Source: an uncultured Roseburia sp. (lineage in GTDB: Bacteria; Bacillota; Clostridia; Lachnospirales; Lachnospiraceae). Taken from it: 64,000 bases of DNA. The stretch lies in the NCBI GenBank assembly GCA_947088675.1, contig CAMUHN010000003.1, positions 1 to 64,000 on the forward strand, written 5' to 3'. Position numbers and translations under genes: made by a program. Positions 34,771 to 44,585 of this stretch are shown here, piece after piece (position 1 is the first letter of the stretch; each line of letters starts with the position of its first letter). The notes under the pieces are model-generated. The model was not told the DNA's origin, did not search any database, and saw only the letters and a list, made by a program, of their open reading frames with translations.

Positions 34771-37700
34771 TTACGCCAATATTTTATCCAATGTATCAAA
34801 CAATACATCCACGTCAATCGGCTTTGACAGATGGCCGTTCATGCCGCATCGAAGCGCTTCCTGTTTATCTTCTTCAAATGCATTCGCAGTCATCGCAAGA
34901 ATCGGAATCGAAGCAGTTTTTGTATTTTTAAGGCTGCGAATTTCCCTGGTAGCCTCATATCCGTTCATCACCGGCATCATTACATCCATCAGTACCAGCT
35001 GATAGTAATCCGGTTTGGCCTTTCTTAACATATCGACCGCGATCCGCCCGTTTCCGGCAATCTCCAGGGAAAATCCCGCGTCCTCCAAAATGGCTTTTGC
35101 AATCTCCTGATTCAGCTCATTGTCCTCTGCAAGCAGGATGCGTCCGGTACGGCGCTTCTCTGTCTCATTTTCCACTTTTGGTTCCATACCCTGTTCATCC
35201 ACAATAGAGTGCAGACAGCTGCGCAGCTCTGACAAAAACAGCGGCTTACTGCAAAATGCTGTGACGCCCGCTTCTTTTGCCTCCTCCTCGATCTCAAGCC
35301 AGTCATAGGCGCTTAAAATGATAATCGGCACTTCCTCGCCCATTTCCTTTCGTATCCGGCGTGTGACTTCAACGCCGTTCATATCCGGCAGCATCCAGTC
35401 GACCACATATACCGTATAGACATCTCCTCTTGTCACTGCCTGATGTGTGCGCAGCAGCGCCTCCTTTCCGGAAAGCGTCCACTCCGCGCGCATCCCGATC
35501 TGGCCCAGCATATAAGTAACACTGTCGCATGTATTAAAATCATCGTCCACTACAAGCGCTCTGCAGTTCTTTAACTCCGGAATGATCTGAGGCTCCTTTG
35601 TTCCGGAGTGCAGACGGAACATAAAGCTTACCGTTACCTCTGTCCCGGTTCCCTGCTCGCTTTTTACCTCAATCGTACCGTTCATCATATCCACGATATT
35701 TTTTGTAATCGCCATACCAAGGCCTGTGCCCTGTATCCCGCTGATGGTGCTGGTCTTCTCACGCTCAAACGGTTCGAAGATATGCGCTACAAAATCCTCG
35801 CTCATACCGATACCTGTATCCTTGATTACAAATTCATAATTGGCAAATCCGCCCGGCGCGCCCGCGCGTTCGGTAATACGCATGCTGATAATGCCGCCGG
35901 CTCCCGTATATTTTACAGCATTGCTCAAAAGATTTAACAGTACCTGATTTAAGCGCAGCTTATCGCAACAAATTTCCTCATCCAAAATATCTACTGCATC
36001 AATATACAGATCCAGATTTTTTGCATGGATATCAGCCTGCAGAATATTGCGCAGGCCATGCAGAATATCAGGCAGACGGCATGGCTTTTCATCCAGATGC
36101 ATCCTGCCGCTCTCAATCCGGCTCATATCCAATACATCGTTAATCAGGCTCAGCAGATGATTTCCCGATGTCATAATCTTTTTCAGATACTCCTCCACCT
36201 GCTCCTTATCCTCGATATGTGTAATTGCAAGCGCAGTAAAGCCGACGATCGCATTCATCGGCGTACGGATATCATGCGACATGTTTGAGAGAAAAATGCT
36301 CTTTGCCTTGCTTGCCCGGTTTGCCTGCATCAGCGCGCTCTCCAGAAGACTTTTCTTTTCCATTTCGTTTCGCGTCTCGGCGTCCACACTGCGCAGCCCG
36401 ATGACAACGCCGTACTGTTCTCCCCAGTTGTCCGTCCGGACAGCTTTCATCTGAAAATATCTTATTTCTCCATTCAAAACGACGCGATAATTTACATAAA
36501 ACGGATTTTTCTGTCCAAGCTCTTTTTTCAGAAATTCTGCGGACAACGACTGACGCAGCATCTCGCCGTCCTCCTCGTAAACAAATTCCTCGATATAACG
36601 CTCCATGCTGTCTTTAAAGGAAATATTCCCGTCGGAAGCGGCCGCGAACATATGGCCGTTCTGTTCATCGCTGCGCAGCGGAACACTCCACCCCGTGTCA
36701 AGGTCAAGAAAACACGCGATATTATAATCAATGCTGAGTGCCTGTATCATGCGCATCTGACGTCTCTCGTTTTCTTTTTCCTGCAGCTTCTGCGCGGTAC
36801 AGTCTAACAGAAAACGCTGGTAAAACAGCTGGCTTTCCTCTTTTAACAGTTTGACATTGCCCATCACATGACGTATCTCTCCGTCTTTTTGACGAATCCG
36901 GTATTCCACGCTGACACTGTCGCCGACTTCCTCCAACCCCAGAATACATGCGCGGAGATGCTCCCGATCCTCCGGCACAACCGTCCTGGCAATCATATCA
37001 AATCCGTCGGCCATCAGCTCTTCCAGCGAATCATATCCCAGAATATTGAGCGCGGCCCTGTTCGCGCTAAGTACAACGGAGCCGTCCACTGTATGGCGCA
37101 TTACGCCGCAGTCAATTGTCGTAAATATTTTTTCCAGCGTCCTGTTTTTCTGAATAATCTCCTGTTCATACTCCCGTTCCTGCGTCACATCGATCGCAAC
37201 GCCCACGGTCCCCATCACAGAGCCGTCCAGATCATACAACGGCGATTTATACGTCATCAGCGTCCGCTCTCCCATTCCGGTCTGAATGATCTCCTCCGAT
37301 ACACAGGTCTTTTCACTCTCCATCACCTCGCGCTCGGACTCGATACATGCGGGATCATCATGTTCAACGTCCCAGATGTAAGCGTGGCCGCGTCCCTCGA
37401 CCTGTTCCTTTGTCTTATTGACAGTCTTACAGAAACTGTCGTTGACTTTTGTATGGATTCCGTTTTTATCTTTATACCAGACAAGATTCGGGACATGATT
37501 GATCGTCGTCTCGAAAAAATGACTGGTCTGCCAAAAATCCTTTTCCATTTTATAATTCTGCCGCCACCGGATCAGACGAAACTTAAATTCGTCCTCTGTC
37601 ATCGGACAGATCCAGATATCATGTATCTTTGAGAAATGATCCGGTACGAGATCGACCTGACTTTTCTCCGCAAGCAGAATCAGCTGCGCATCCTCTCTCT

Positions 37701-37911
37701 TTGCCGACACAAGTTCGCGAACAAATAACCGCGCATCAGCATCTTTCAGATTAGCAATAATGACATCCGCCTCTTCCGTATATGCATCCTCCGGTCTCTC
37801 GCTTGTCTGAAAGGAATGTGTAAAATGTGCAAGCGGGGCCATTTCCCTGACCGCCTCAAATTCTTTGCACTGGCGGCCAGGCAAATAAAAATGAATATGG
37901 CAATGGTACAT
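34771..37911 (-). CDS. Soluble PAS-type hybrid histidine kinase with two receivers
   Basis: A 1046-residue kinase with no membrane helix. An N-terminal 130-residue region with receiver-like alternation is followed by PAS-type segments (PNLVWYKDKNG, about 145-260; IFTTIDCGVMRHTVDG, about 275-390; and a third region about 400-515). HisKA carries SNMSHDIRTPMNAI (H546); HATPase has DTGIGMSEDF and GTGLGMAITKN. Two receivers follow, with Asp in VYVVDWMLPDMNG and in VLMDVMMPVMNG. It sits first in a minus-strand operon that has a promoter 72 bases upstream, followed by the second kinase after 43 bases. Signals sensed by the PAS domains are unknown. Confidence 0.92.
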   Translation of the reverse strand: MYHCHIHFYLPGRQCKEFEAVREMAPLAHFTHSFQTSERPEDAYTEEADVIIANLKDADARLFVRELVSAKREDAQLILLAEKSQVDLVPDHFSKIHDIWICPMTEDEFKFRLIRWRQNYKMEKDFWQTSHFFETTINHVPNLVWYKDKNGIHTKVNDSFCKTVNKTKEQVEGRGHAYIWDVEHDDPACIESEREVMESEKTCVSEEIIQTGMGERTLMTYKSPLYDLDGSVMGTVGVAIDVTQEREYEQEIIQKNRTLEKIFTTIDCGVMRHTVDGSVVLSANRAALNILGYDSLEELMADGFDMIARTVVPEDREHLRACILGLEEVGDSVSVEYRIRQKDGEIRHVMGNVKLLKEESQLFYQRFLLDCTAQKLQEKENERRQMRMIQALSIDYNIACFLDLDTGWSVPLRSDEQNGHMFAAASDGNISFKDSMERYIEEFVYEEDGEMLRQSLSAEFLKKELGQKNPFYVNYRVVLNGEIRYFQMKAVRTDNWGEQYGVVIGLRSVDAETRNEMEKKSLLESALMQANRASKAKSIFLSNMSHDIRTPMNAIVGFTALAITHIEDKEQVEEYLKKIMTSGNHLLSLINDVLDMSRIESGRMHLDEKPCRLPDILHGLRNILQADIHAKNLDLYIDAVDILDEEICCDKLRLNQVLLNLLSNAVKYTGAGGIISMRITERAGAPGGFANYEFVIKDTGIGMSEDFVAHIFEPFEREKTSTISGIQGTGLGMAITKNIVDMMNGTIEVKSEQGTGTEVTVSFMFRLHSGTKEPQIIPELKNCRALVVDDDFNTCDSVTYMLGQIGMRAEWTLSGKEALLRTHQAVTRGDVYTVYVVDWMLPDMNGVEVTRRIRKEMGEEVPIIILSAYDWLEIEEEAKEAGVTAFCSKPLFLSELRSCLHSIVDEQGMEPKVENETEKRRTGRILLAEDNELNQEIAKAILEDAGFSLEIAGNGRIAVDMLRKAKPDYYQLVLMDVMMPVMNGYEATREIRSLKNTKTASIPILAMTANAFEEDKQEALRCGMNGHLSKPIDVDVLFDTLDKILA

Positions 37912-37982
37912 AACCGTTTCCTCCTGTAATCCCTGCAGTTCTTTTCAATCCGCCCTGCTGCGGGAATTGATCTATTGATAGA

Positions 37983-38011
37983 ATTATACTTCACCGGGCT
38001 CATAAAAACAA
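37983..38011 (-). promoter_or_regulatory. Promoter of the histidine-kinase operon
   Basis: TTGTTT at 38006-38011, 17 bases, TATAAT at 37983-37988, about 72 bases before the ATG at 37911, which itself has GGAGG. Confidence 0.78.
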
Positions 38012-38051
38012 GTGTATTCTGGAATTCATGCCTCCCGGCGTAAGATTTCGA

Positions 38052-38090
38052 ACAAAAAAAAGGCATTCCGTAATTTGAAACGAAATGCCT
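38052..38090 (-). terminator. Terminator of the right-hand glycan operon
   Basis: Minus strand AGGCATTtCGT-N-ACGgAATGCCT followed by T8: a 10-bp stem with one mismatch and a strong T-run, 18 bases after the rpe-like stop. It marks the end of the long minus-strand locus that enters at 64000. Confidence 0.9.
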
Positions 38091-38107
38091 GTCTTCTGAT
38101 TTTCTGT

Positions 38108-38770
38108 TTAAAATTTTAATTCCCTGATATTTTGAAGAGTCTCCCCATACGGCCTGTCCTTTCCGAACAAAAGCGTCGTTCCAAGCACAAATCCCCGGAC
38201 GCCTTTCGGCGCATACTCTAAAATCTTATCCGCGCTGCACGCCCCGTCCCAATAAATTTCAAAATCCATATCCTCTTTCATGGAGAGCAGTTTTGTAATT
38301 TTTTTCCCGACATACGGAAGATACATCTGTCCGGCATTTCCCGGATTCACAGACATTACAAGTACCTTTTTTACAATCCGCATCATTTCCATAATTGTCT
38401 CCACAGATGTACCCGGATTAATGGCTATCCCAGGTATCATCCCGGCATTTATAATCGACTGCAGCGTCGTAGACGGATGATATTCCGCTTCCGGGTGAAT
38501 GTAGACAGTATCTCCCGGCCTTAAATGCGCCAGAAATAAGCCGATATGGTTGTTCGGATGCTCAATCATCAGATGAACGTCGATCGGCGTTGCCGTTGCC
38601 CCCGCTATGTAGCGCATATCATTTAATGACATTGCAAAATTTGGCACATAACGTCCGTCCATAATATCAATATGGAAAGAATCAATGCCGCCCTCCTCCA
38701 GACTTCTTACCTCTTTCTCCAACGAACCATAGTCGGCGCACATCATGGATGCTGTAAGTTCAAATTCCAT
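38108..38770 (-). CDS. Ribulose-phosphate 3-epimerase family protein
   Basis: TIM-barrel hexose/pentose-phosphate 3-epimerase. Visible: FHIDIMDGRYVPNFAM (catalytic Asp and metal), DVHLMIEHP, AINPGTSVETI, VMSVNPGNAGQMYLP, and a C-terminal GFVLGTTLLF phosphate loop. At 220 residues it fits either Rpe or D-allulose-6-phosphate 3-epimerase; the position in a glycan locus, rather than with pentose genes, hints at a role in supplying a special sugar phosphate. Its start is 9 bases after the HAD gene's stop, with AGGAG. Last gene of the operon. Confidence 0.85.
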   Translation of the reverse strand: MEFELTASMMCADYGSLEKEVRSLEEGGIDSFHIDIMDGRYVPNFAMSLNDMRYIAGATATPIDVHLMIEHPNNHIGLFLAHLRPGDTVYIHPEAEYHPSTTLQSIINAGMIPGIAINPGTSVETIMEMMRIVKKVLVMSVNPGNAGQMYLPYVGKKITKLLSMKEDMDFEIYWDGACSADKILEYAPKGVRGFVLGTTLLFGKDRPYGETLQNIRELKF

Positions 38771-38779
38771 ATTATTCTC

Positions 38780-40834
38780 CTAAATCAAATCTGTGATATC
38801 CGTCATACGGTTAAAAAACGGATCCTCTACCTTTAAATTTAAAAAATCCGAATCGGATATCGTAATTTTGTGGATCAGCGACAGCATCGCTTCATCCAGT
38901 TTCTTATCCGTTCGCATCACTCCTGCCGGACAGATGTTCAGATACTCTTTGAAATAATCCAAAATTCCGGCCCCGGCGCTCAGAAAACATGCGATATCCG
39001 CATCACTCCTTGTCTCCCTGGCGTAACATGGCTCTCCTGCCCCGTCAAATCCAAAAACGGACGGCTTTGGCGAAGTCAGCATTGTCTCAAGAATATAATA
39101 ATCGTCAAAAATTGCGCTTTTGTCACGCTCATCTTCCGAATAAAACGGCACAATGTCAAGTCCCAGGCCTTTCATATTTTCTTCCTCAAGCCGCAAAAAA
39201 TAAAACCCTTTGAACGGCTGCTTCACAAAACGGCTCAGATACATCTGGGTCGTTCCCTTTGCAACAAAATCAAAAAAAGCGATCGGCCCGTCTGAAATCT
39301 TTCGTTTCTGAATATATGCCAGGTAATTTTTTCTGTGCAGCCTGGCATTCTCTAAAATCTCATCTTTATACTCCAAAAGGTTCTGCCTCTCATCCGCTTC
39401 GCTCACACAGAGCCCGAACCGTTCTCTCAGCTGTTCGCGCAGCGTCCCGCTGAATTTCATTCCCCCGACATACAGGATATCCTGTTCGTTCTCTATGCCT
39501 GCGCGAACCGCTGCCGATCTCGACGTCAGAAAATAGTCGGACGCGGCGCCCCCGTTTAATACATCATAAAGCTGCTTTATCAGATATCCGTCCCTGGCGC
39601 AAAACCAGACCGTGCGAATGGAAAACTTCCTGATCTGCCAATCGAGCCACAGTACAAAATCGCTGATGACCGGCGCCAGAAACAAATAGCCGATATCGCG
39701 GGCATGCTCCACACAAATCTTTTTTTCCTCCGTTTCAAACAAAAACGGATTGTTAAACAGATTGGCGACAAACATTCCCAGCCGTATCCTGTTTGAAAGA
39801 CTGTCATCCTGTTCCCAAAGGCCCAGATATCCCGCCTCCTCAAACAGTTCCAGCCCGCAAAAGATACGAAACGGCATAATCCCGTGACGTTTCGCGCTCT
39901 CTGCGTCAGCAATCGCATCATCCCCAATATGTACGCACGGCCTCTTTCCAATCCTGTCTTTCAGCCGCAAAAAAAGCTCCTGCGTTTTCCCTGTCCCATA
40001 CTCGCAGGAAGCAAAAATGTCTGTGTAAAAAGAGATACCGCAGTCTGCAAGCAATATTTCCAGCTGCTTTTTCGTATAATAGGTATCGGAGACAATATAA
40101 ATCTCTTTTCCTTCCTCTTTTAGTTTTTCCAGAATTTCACAAAGTTTTTTTCGCGGCACGCAAAGCGAAAGGTCAATCCCCCACTCCATCCTGGCAAGAT
40201 CGCCCGGACTCACAGCGATCTCTGTCTCCTCGCCAATCATATCGCGGTAAATCTCCGTCAGCGTGGGCGCATATGTCTTCGACAGCTTTTTTTCACTTGC
40301 AATACGACGTTTGCAAAAATCTTTTATATTAATATTTTTCTCCCGAAGCCTCTCCTGCATTAATTCAATCACATCCGACGAAAACAGGACGCGCCGCATA
40401 ATAAGCGTGTCAAACAAATCAACGCTTACCGCTTCCGCCTCGCCGGCTGCCAGCAAAAGCTCTTCGAGGGTATATCCGTCGGTCTTGCTGAATTGACATA
40501 CCGCCTTTTTCTTCTCACAGAGATTCTTTCCCCTGACATCCAAAAGGTCGACATTATTTTCTCTGCACAGACTGCCGATCTTTTTTGCGATTACCTTACA
40601 GGATCCCGGACGCGCCACCACAAGAATCAGCTTTACCCCGCAATCCAGCGCGTGTGAAAGCGAAATGACAGGTTTTCCATAAAGTTCTCCGCTTGTCTGA
40701 TATCCGTCCAACAGCCCGATTACCTCAAACTCAGATTCCAGCTGCGCCAACGCTTTCTGTGTCTCAATTCCCAGGCCATACAAAGCTATTTTACAATTTT
40801 TATATGCGCAAAGCATCTTCCCTAAATCAGACAT
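38780..40834 (-). CDS. Multidomain HAD-family protein with an N-terminal Rossmann-like module
   Basis: A 684-residue protein. Residues about 12-100 are a small Rossmann-like module (CKIALYGLGIETQKALAQLE). About 135-350 is a HAD phosphatase unit with the DxD-type VSVDLFDTLIMRR and the late motif VHIGDDAIADAESAKRHG. The C-terminal half (about 380-650) has FCARDGYLIKQLY and SRSAAVRAG, features of large HAD-related proteins in O-antigen and capsule clusters. Catalysis could be dephosphorylation of a sugar phosphate, or a mainly structural role. The start ATG has GGGGGTG. It lies 27 bases after the GT4 gene. Confidence 0.75.
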   Translation of the reverse strand: MSDLGKMLCAYKNCKIALYGLGIETQKALAQLESEFEVIGLLDGYQTSGELYGKPVISLSHALDCGVKLILVVARPGSCKVIAKKIGSLCRENNVDLLDVRGKNLCEKKKAVCQFSKTDGYTLEELLLAAGEAEAVSVDLFDTLIMRRVLFSSDVIELMQERLREKNINIKDFCKRRIASEKKLSKTYAPTLTEIYRDMIGEETEIAVSPGDLARMEWGIDLSLCVPRKKLCEILEKLKEEGKEIYIVSDTYYTKKQLEILLADCGISFYTDIFASCEYGTGKTQELFLRLKDRIGKRPCVHIGDDAIADAESAKRHGIMPFRIFCGLELFEEAGYLGLWEQDDSLSNRIRLGMFVANLFNNPFLFETEEKKICVEHARDIGYLFLAPVISDFVLWLDWQIRKFSIRTVWFCARDGYLIKQLYDVLNGGAASDYFLTSRSAAVRAGIENEQDILYVGGMKFSGTLREQLRERFGLCVSEADERQNLLEYKDEILENARLHRKNYLAYIQKRKISDGPIAFFDFVAKGTTQMYLSRFVKQPFKGFYFLRLEEENMKGLGLDIVPFYSEDERDKSAIFDDYYILETMLTSPKPSVFGFDGAGEPCYARETRSDADIACFLSAGAGILDYFKEYLNICPAGVMRTDKKLDEAMLSLIHKITISDSDFLNLKVEDPFFNRMTDITDLI

Positions 40835-40861
40835 AACACACCCCCTGCATATCGCAGCTTT

Positions 40862-42223
40862 TCAGAATCTCATTATGTTTTCAAGCTCCCTCTCAAATAC
40901 ATCCATAGAAAAGACGCTCTCGTACAGCTTTCTCGCCCGGGCGCCGACTTCGGACAAAGCGTCTCGATGTTCGATACAATGTTGAAGCAATGCTGCAAGG
41001 GCTTTCCTGTCGCCGCTTTGAAACACAAAACCGTTTACGCCGTGTTCTATATAATCCGCAGTGCCGGCTGCATTCGAGATCAGGCAGGGCACGCCGTGCA
41101 TCATCGCTTCTGCCGCCACTGTCGGCATCGGATCCTCTCTTGACGGACAGACAAGAACATCCGCCAGATCAAGGAGACGGTCTACCTCATCACGCCCGAC
41201 TGTACCTGTCATCTGAATCTGCGGTAATTTTCCGATCTTACGCCGCAGCTTTTCGGCAAGCATGGACGTATCCTGGCCGACCAGATAAAACACGGCTTTT
41301 TCGCGCACCCGGGGCAAAAGCTGTTCCACCGCATCGACCAGGATATCCTGTCCTTTCCTCGCCTCGATATATCCGATTGTTACAAATACAACACAGTCGC
41401 TTTTACGGTCCGGACGGCACACCGGATGATCGGCCACACCGTAAATCAGGTTTTGCACCGGAAAATCCGGAATCAGCTTTCTGATCGCTCCTGCCGGGAC
41501 CGGCCCCACGGAGACAGCCGTTAAATTTGTCCGGTTAATTGAGCGAAGCACATCTTTCCGTATGCCGTCATAAAAGAAAGAGGAATCGTGAAGCCACCAG
41601 ACAACCGGAATCTTCAGGTCCCTGTCGGTCAGAAATACAAAATAACTGATCGTGTTGCAAAAGATCACTTGAAAATTTCTGATCCACGAGACCTCGTTCA
41701 TTGTTTTCCACTGCAGATTCACATCAATTACAACCGGTATATGATGCTCCTGCAAAATCTCTCTCAACGGCCCGTCCAGCATCGACGCAAAAACGACCGA
41801 ATACCCGTTTTTGATTAAAATCTCTGCTGCGTGAAACAGCGCGATGGCCGGTCCCCCAAGCGTCAGATCATGAGAGAGAAGCAGCGCCTGTCCTGCTTTT
41901 GTTAAATCGCCGTAAGTTTTAACGGGATACTCCGTTTTCTTTCGGAAACGGAGATCATGCAGATCATAAAAATGAAAAATACAATGTTCCGGCACAGAGA
42001 GCGCCTGCAGCTGCGCTTTCATCTGCTTTACATAAAAGCTGAGTATCACAACTGCGTCATAGAACAGTTTTACGCCCTCCTCCGGCGGCAAAACCGGTAT
42101 CCCGTCCAGCATCATCCCCTGCTTCTCTTTCGAATTGTCAAGAAGAGCAAGAATATCCTCCCTGTCAAACCATTTCTTATATCTCTGATAGTAATCCCCT
42201 GTGCCAAACAAAAGAAGTTTCAT
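40862..42223 (-). CDS. GT4 glycosyltransferase with N-terminal Rossmann-like module
   Basis: Two parts in 453 residues. About 1-95 is the small Rossmann-like unit seen in neighbours (MKLLLFGTGDYYQRYKKWF, then LLDNSKEKQG and VVILSFYVKQMKAQL). From about 105 a GT4 glycosyltransferase follows: LLLSHDLTLGGPAIAL acceptor region, VSVGPVP, VTIGYIEARKGQDIL, and CPSREDPMPTVAAEAMM with E-x7-E. ATG 42223 is chosen because it makes an ATGA overlap with the GT2 stop. Function: sugar transfer onto the locus's glycan; donor unknown. Confidence 0.85.
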   Translation of the reverse strand: MKLLLFGTGDYYQRYKKWFDREDILALLDNSKEKQGMMLDGIPVLPPEEGVKLFYDAVVILSFYVKQMKAQLQALSVPEHCIFHFYDLHDLRFRKKTEYPVKTYGDLTKAGQALLLSHDLTLGGPAIALFHAAEILIKNGYSVVFASMLDGPLREILQEHHIPVVIDVNLQWKTMNEVSWIRNFQVIFCNTISYFVFLTDRDLKIPVVWWLHDSSFFYDGIRKDVLRSINRTNLTAVSVGPVPAGAIRKLIPDFPVQNLIYGVADHPVCRPDRKSDCVVFVTIGYIEARKGQDILVDAVEQLLPRVREKAVFYLVGQDTSMLAEKLRRKIGKLPQIQMTGTVGRDEVDRLLDLADVLVCPSREDPMPTVAAEAMMHGVPCLISNAAGTADYIEHGVNGFVFQSGDRKALAALLQHCIEHRDALSEVGARARKLYESVFSMDVFERELENIMRF

Positions 42224-43371
42224 TTCGCCCCTCCGATTTGCGCTGCATTTCCCACAAGTTCCGAAATCGTCCACACAGGAACCGATAATTTTGTCCGCAG
42301 CAGTTTTCGTATTTTATCCTCCTGCTGCACCAGGCTGATCACAACCGCATCCACTGCGGGCAGCGACTCCATTGGCTCACATACCCGGACAGGACCGTCC
42401 AAATACGGTGCGTTTCTGTCAATAAAACAGGAGACTTCCATTCCGTCCCGCTTTAGTTCCTCAAAAAGACGCATTCCCAATTTCGTCATACCATAGACAG
42501 CAACCCGCTGACAGCCCCTTTCCCTGAGATAGCATGACAGATGAATGCCCCGATTCTTCAGCGAAACCCATGCGTCATAGACGGCGCTGATACGCTGGAA
42601 TTTTCCAAGCAGTTCGATACGCATCTCCATCAGATTCTGAATCGTCTGCTCTAAAGCCGCGGTATCTTCGTCTGAAAACAGACCGCTGTTTTGAATAATC
42701 CGAAAAACTTCCCACTCGGAGCGCTGCATTTGAAGCTGCCGCATGGATGTATTGTCGCGCTCCACCACATGTTCAAACAGAATCTGTCTATTTAAAGCAA
42801 ACGATCTCCCCTCCTGCATCATGCAAAGCCACAGCAGCCAGTCGTCCGCGCCGTTTTGCTGAAGTCCTGTTTCTCTCCAGAGCGCCGCAACGGCGGCCTT
42901 TCGCATCAGAACCTGTCCCGGAGAAATGATCGCATTTCCCCTGCGCAGCATATGCTCCCTGCTTGCCGCGGCTTCAAACGGAAGCGTCCGGTTATAGAGC
43001 GCTTTTCCCTCATGCAGCGCCATGCAGACAGCCGCGTCATGTCCCCGAATCGCAGCAAGCTGGCTTTTTATGTATTCCGGCAGAATGTGATCGTCCTGAT
43101 CAAGTAGCAGAATGTATTCCCCGCTGCAGCGTTTCACACCCTCCGCTCTCGCGCCGTGTATCCCCCGGTTTTCGGTTGTCTCCAACACAACAATTTCAAT
43201 CGCATCCGAGCCATAAATCCCAAGCGTCTCGTCGGGCGCATCGTTTACAAACAGCAGCTCGATTTTTGCCTGACCCACAGCGCAAAGCTGACACGCTTCC
43301 ACCTGCCGGATCATTGATTTGATATATTTTTTTCCGTGATAGACCGGCACGATCACGCTTACCGTTTTCAT
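42220..43371 (-). CDS. GT2 glycosyltransferase with C-terminal Rossmann-like module
   Basis: N-terminal GT-A domain: VSVIVPVYHGKKYI, LLFVNDAPDE, ILLLDQDDHILPEYI as the DxD region, and DDWLLWLCMMQEG. At about 290-375 the small Rossmann-like module follows (RVAVYGMTKLGMRLFEELK, CFIDRNAPYLDG, AVVISLVQQEDKI). This tail resembles the free-standing 158-residue protein at 49132 closely. It is coupled on both sides by ATGA overlaps (with the GT-D gene before and the GT4 gene after), so it is part of the same transcript. Confidence 0.85.
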   Translation of the reverse strand: MKTVSVIVPVYHGKKYIKSMIRQVEACQLCAVGQAKIELLFVNDAPDETLGIYGSDAIEIVVLETTENRGIHGARAEGVKRCSGEYILLLDQDDHILPEYIKSQLAAIRGHDAAVCMALHEGKALYNRTLPFEAAASREHMLRRGNAIISPGQVLMRKAAVAALWRETGLQQNGADDWLLWLCMMQEGRSFALNRQILFEHVVERDNTSMRQLQMQRSEWEVFRIIQNSGLFSDEDTAALEQTIQNLMEMRIELLGKFQRISAVYDAWVSLKNRGIHLSCYLRERGCQRVAVYGMTKLGMRLFEELKRDGMEVSCFIDRNAPYLDGPVRVCEPMESLPAVDAVVISLVQQEDKIRKLLRTKLSVPVWTISELVGNAAQIGGAK

Positions 43372-44585
43372 TCTGTCTCCAATCCGATTCTCGCAACAAT
43401 CTGGTTTTGATAGATTTCATCCTCTACTTCCTGCACCCTGTGATACTTCCCGAGTTCAGCTACGCATTTCCCGGGGATCTCAACGCGTCCCGCTGCACCG
43501 CGCAGATACCACTCATATTCATTGTCCAGCTGACCGATATCAAGCGCCTGGATTCCTGCCATGGCAAGGTCATACGCCAGCACAGTCGCTGTCGGGCCAA
43601 GACTGATCAGCACAAGATCATCGGGGGAAACAGCCTGTCTGACGCAGGATAAAATTTCCTGATACACCGAATACGCATTTCTCGCAGGGGCGATCAAACG
43701 CTGTATACGGCCCGCGCCAAAAAACAGGTCGTTTCTTGCCCCTATGCAGGATTGCTCTCCTTCCACCAGAAAGAGATTGCGATTCCGGAAAATGCGCCGG
43801 AACAATTCAAAAATACGCGCCGCATGACGCTTGTCCCGATACATATAATACGGCCTTGTCACATAAGCGTCATAATAGACACGGTTTGGATCAAACAATT
43901 CCTCAAGCTTTTCCCGTATCCCATGATCAAGATATTCGCGTATCGCATCCTGACACTCTTTCGTATAGGCATCCAAATTTCCAAAATCGTCGGCAAGCGC
44001 GATGATAACCTGTTCCTCATTGGATTCAAACACTTCCCTGAGCCGCCTGCTAAGCTCCTCATCCACATTTTGAAACCATGCCCTCTCCCGCTTTTGCATA
44101 ATCTCCAGCTCACCGTCGCCAAATCGACATAATGATTTTTTTTCGGATAAGACCAGTTCCAGCAATTCTTTTGCAGAGCGCATCAGCGGCGTCTGTTTCA
44201 GCCCCAATTCATAAGGAAGATTATTCAGATGGCTCTGTAAGCGCGCCACCTCTTTTTCCAGACGAAAAATCTTTTTTACATTTGCGTCCAAAAACTCATA
44301 TACTTTATCTGATTCCCAGTAAGGAATGATCTTCTCCTCGCTGATTCCAAGCTGTCTGCACTGCGATAAGATACTGCCGCACTGCATCACCGAGATCAAA
44401 ACATAGTCAATCGTATCGTCCAGCAGCTCCTTTGGCAGGCTGATCGGTATCCTGTCATTATATAAAGTGCCGCGCAGTTTCGGGTTGGAATCTGCAACAC
44501 CGACGATACGGCACTTATCTGTCCGGACCGCTTCGAGCACAACGCCGGCATACAGGCCCGCCCCCCAGATCACTACATTACACAT
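43368..44585 (-). CDS. GT-D (DUF1792) glycosyltransferase with N-terminal Rossmann-like module
   Basis: Residues about 1-100 are a Rossmann-like module (CNVVIWGAGLYAGVVLEAV). After a short coiled linker (about 100-125), residues about 130-385 are a DUF1792 domain, the GT-D fold first described in the serine-rich repeat protein glycosylation pathway of streptococci. Key signs are SLCRFGDGELEIM (the D-G-E metal/sugar motif), YVTRPYYMY, FLVEGEQSCIGARNDLF, LISLGPTATVLAYDL, and ALDIGQLDNEYEW. It would add a glucose-type residue. The start overlaps the capG stop by 8 bases. Confidence 0.85.
   Translation of the reverse strand: MCNVVIWGAGLYAGVVLEAVRTDKCRIVGVADSNPKLRGTLYNDRIPISLPKELLDDTIDYVLISVMQCGSILSQCRQLGISEEKIIPYWESDKVYEFLDANVKKIFRLEKEVARLQSHLNNLPYELGLKQTPLMRSAKELLELVLSEKKSLCRFGDGELEIMQKRERAWFQNVDEELSRRLREVFESNEEQVIIALADDFGNLDAYTKECQDAIREYLDHGIREKLEELFDPNRVYYDAYVTRPYYMYRDKRHAARIFELFRRIFRNRNLFLVEGEQSCIGARNDLFFGAGRIQRLIAPARNAYSVYQEILSCVRQAVSPDDLVLISLGPTATVLAYDLAMAGIQALDIGQLDNEYEWYLRGAAGRVEIPGKCVAELGKYHRVQEVEDEIYQNQIVARIGLETE

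Noticed and set aside
36868..37632. 254-residue + strand frame opposite the first histidine kinase
   Set aside because: Shadow of the PAS region; no RBS or motif.
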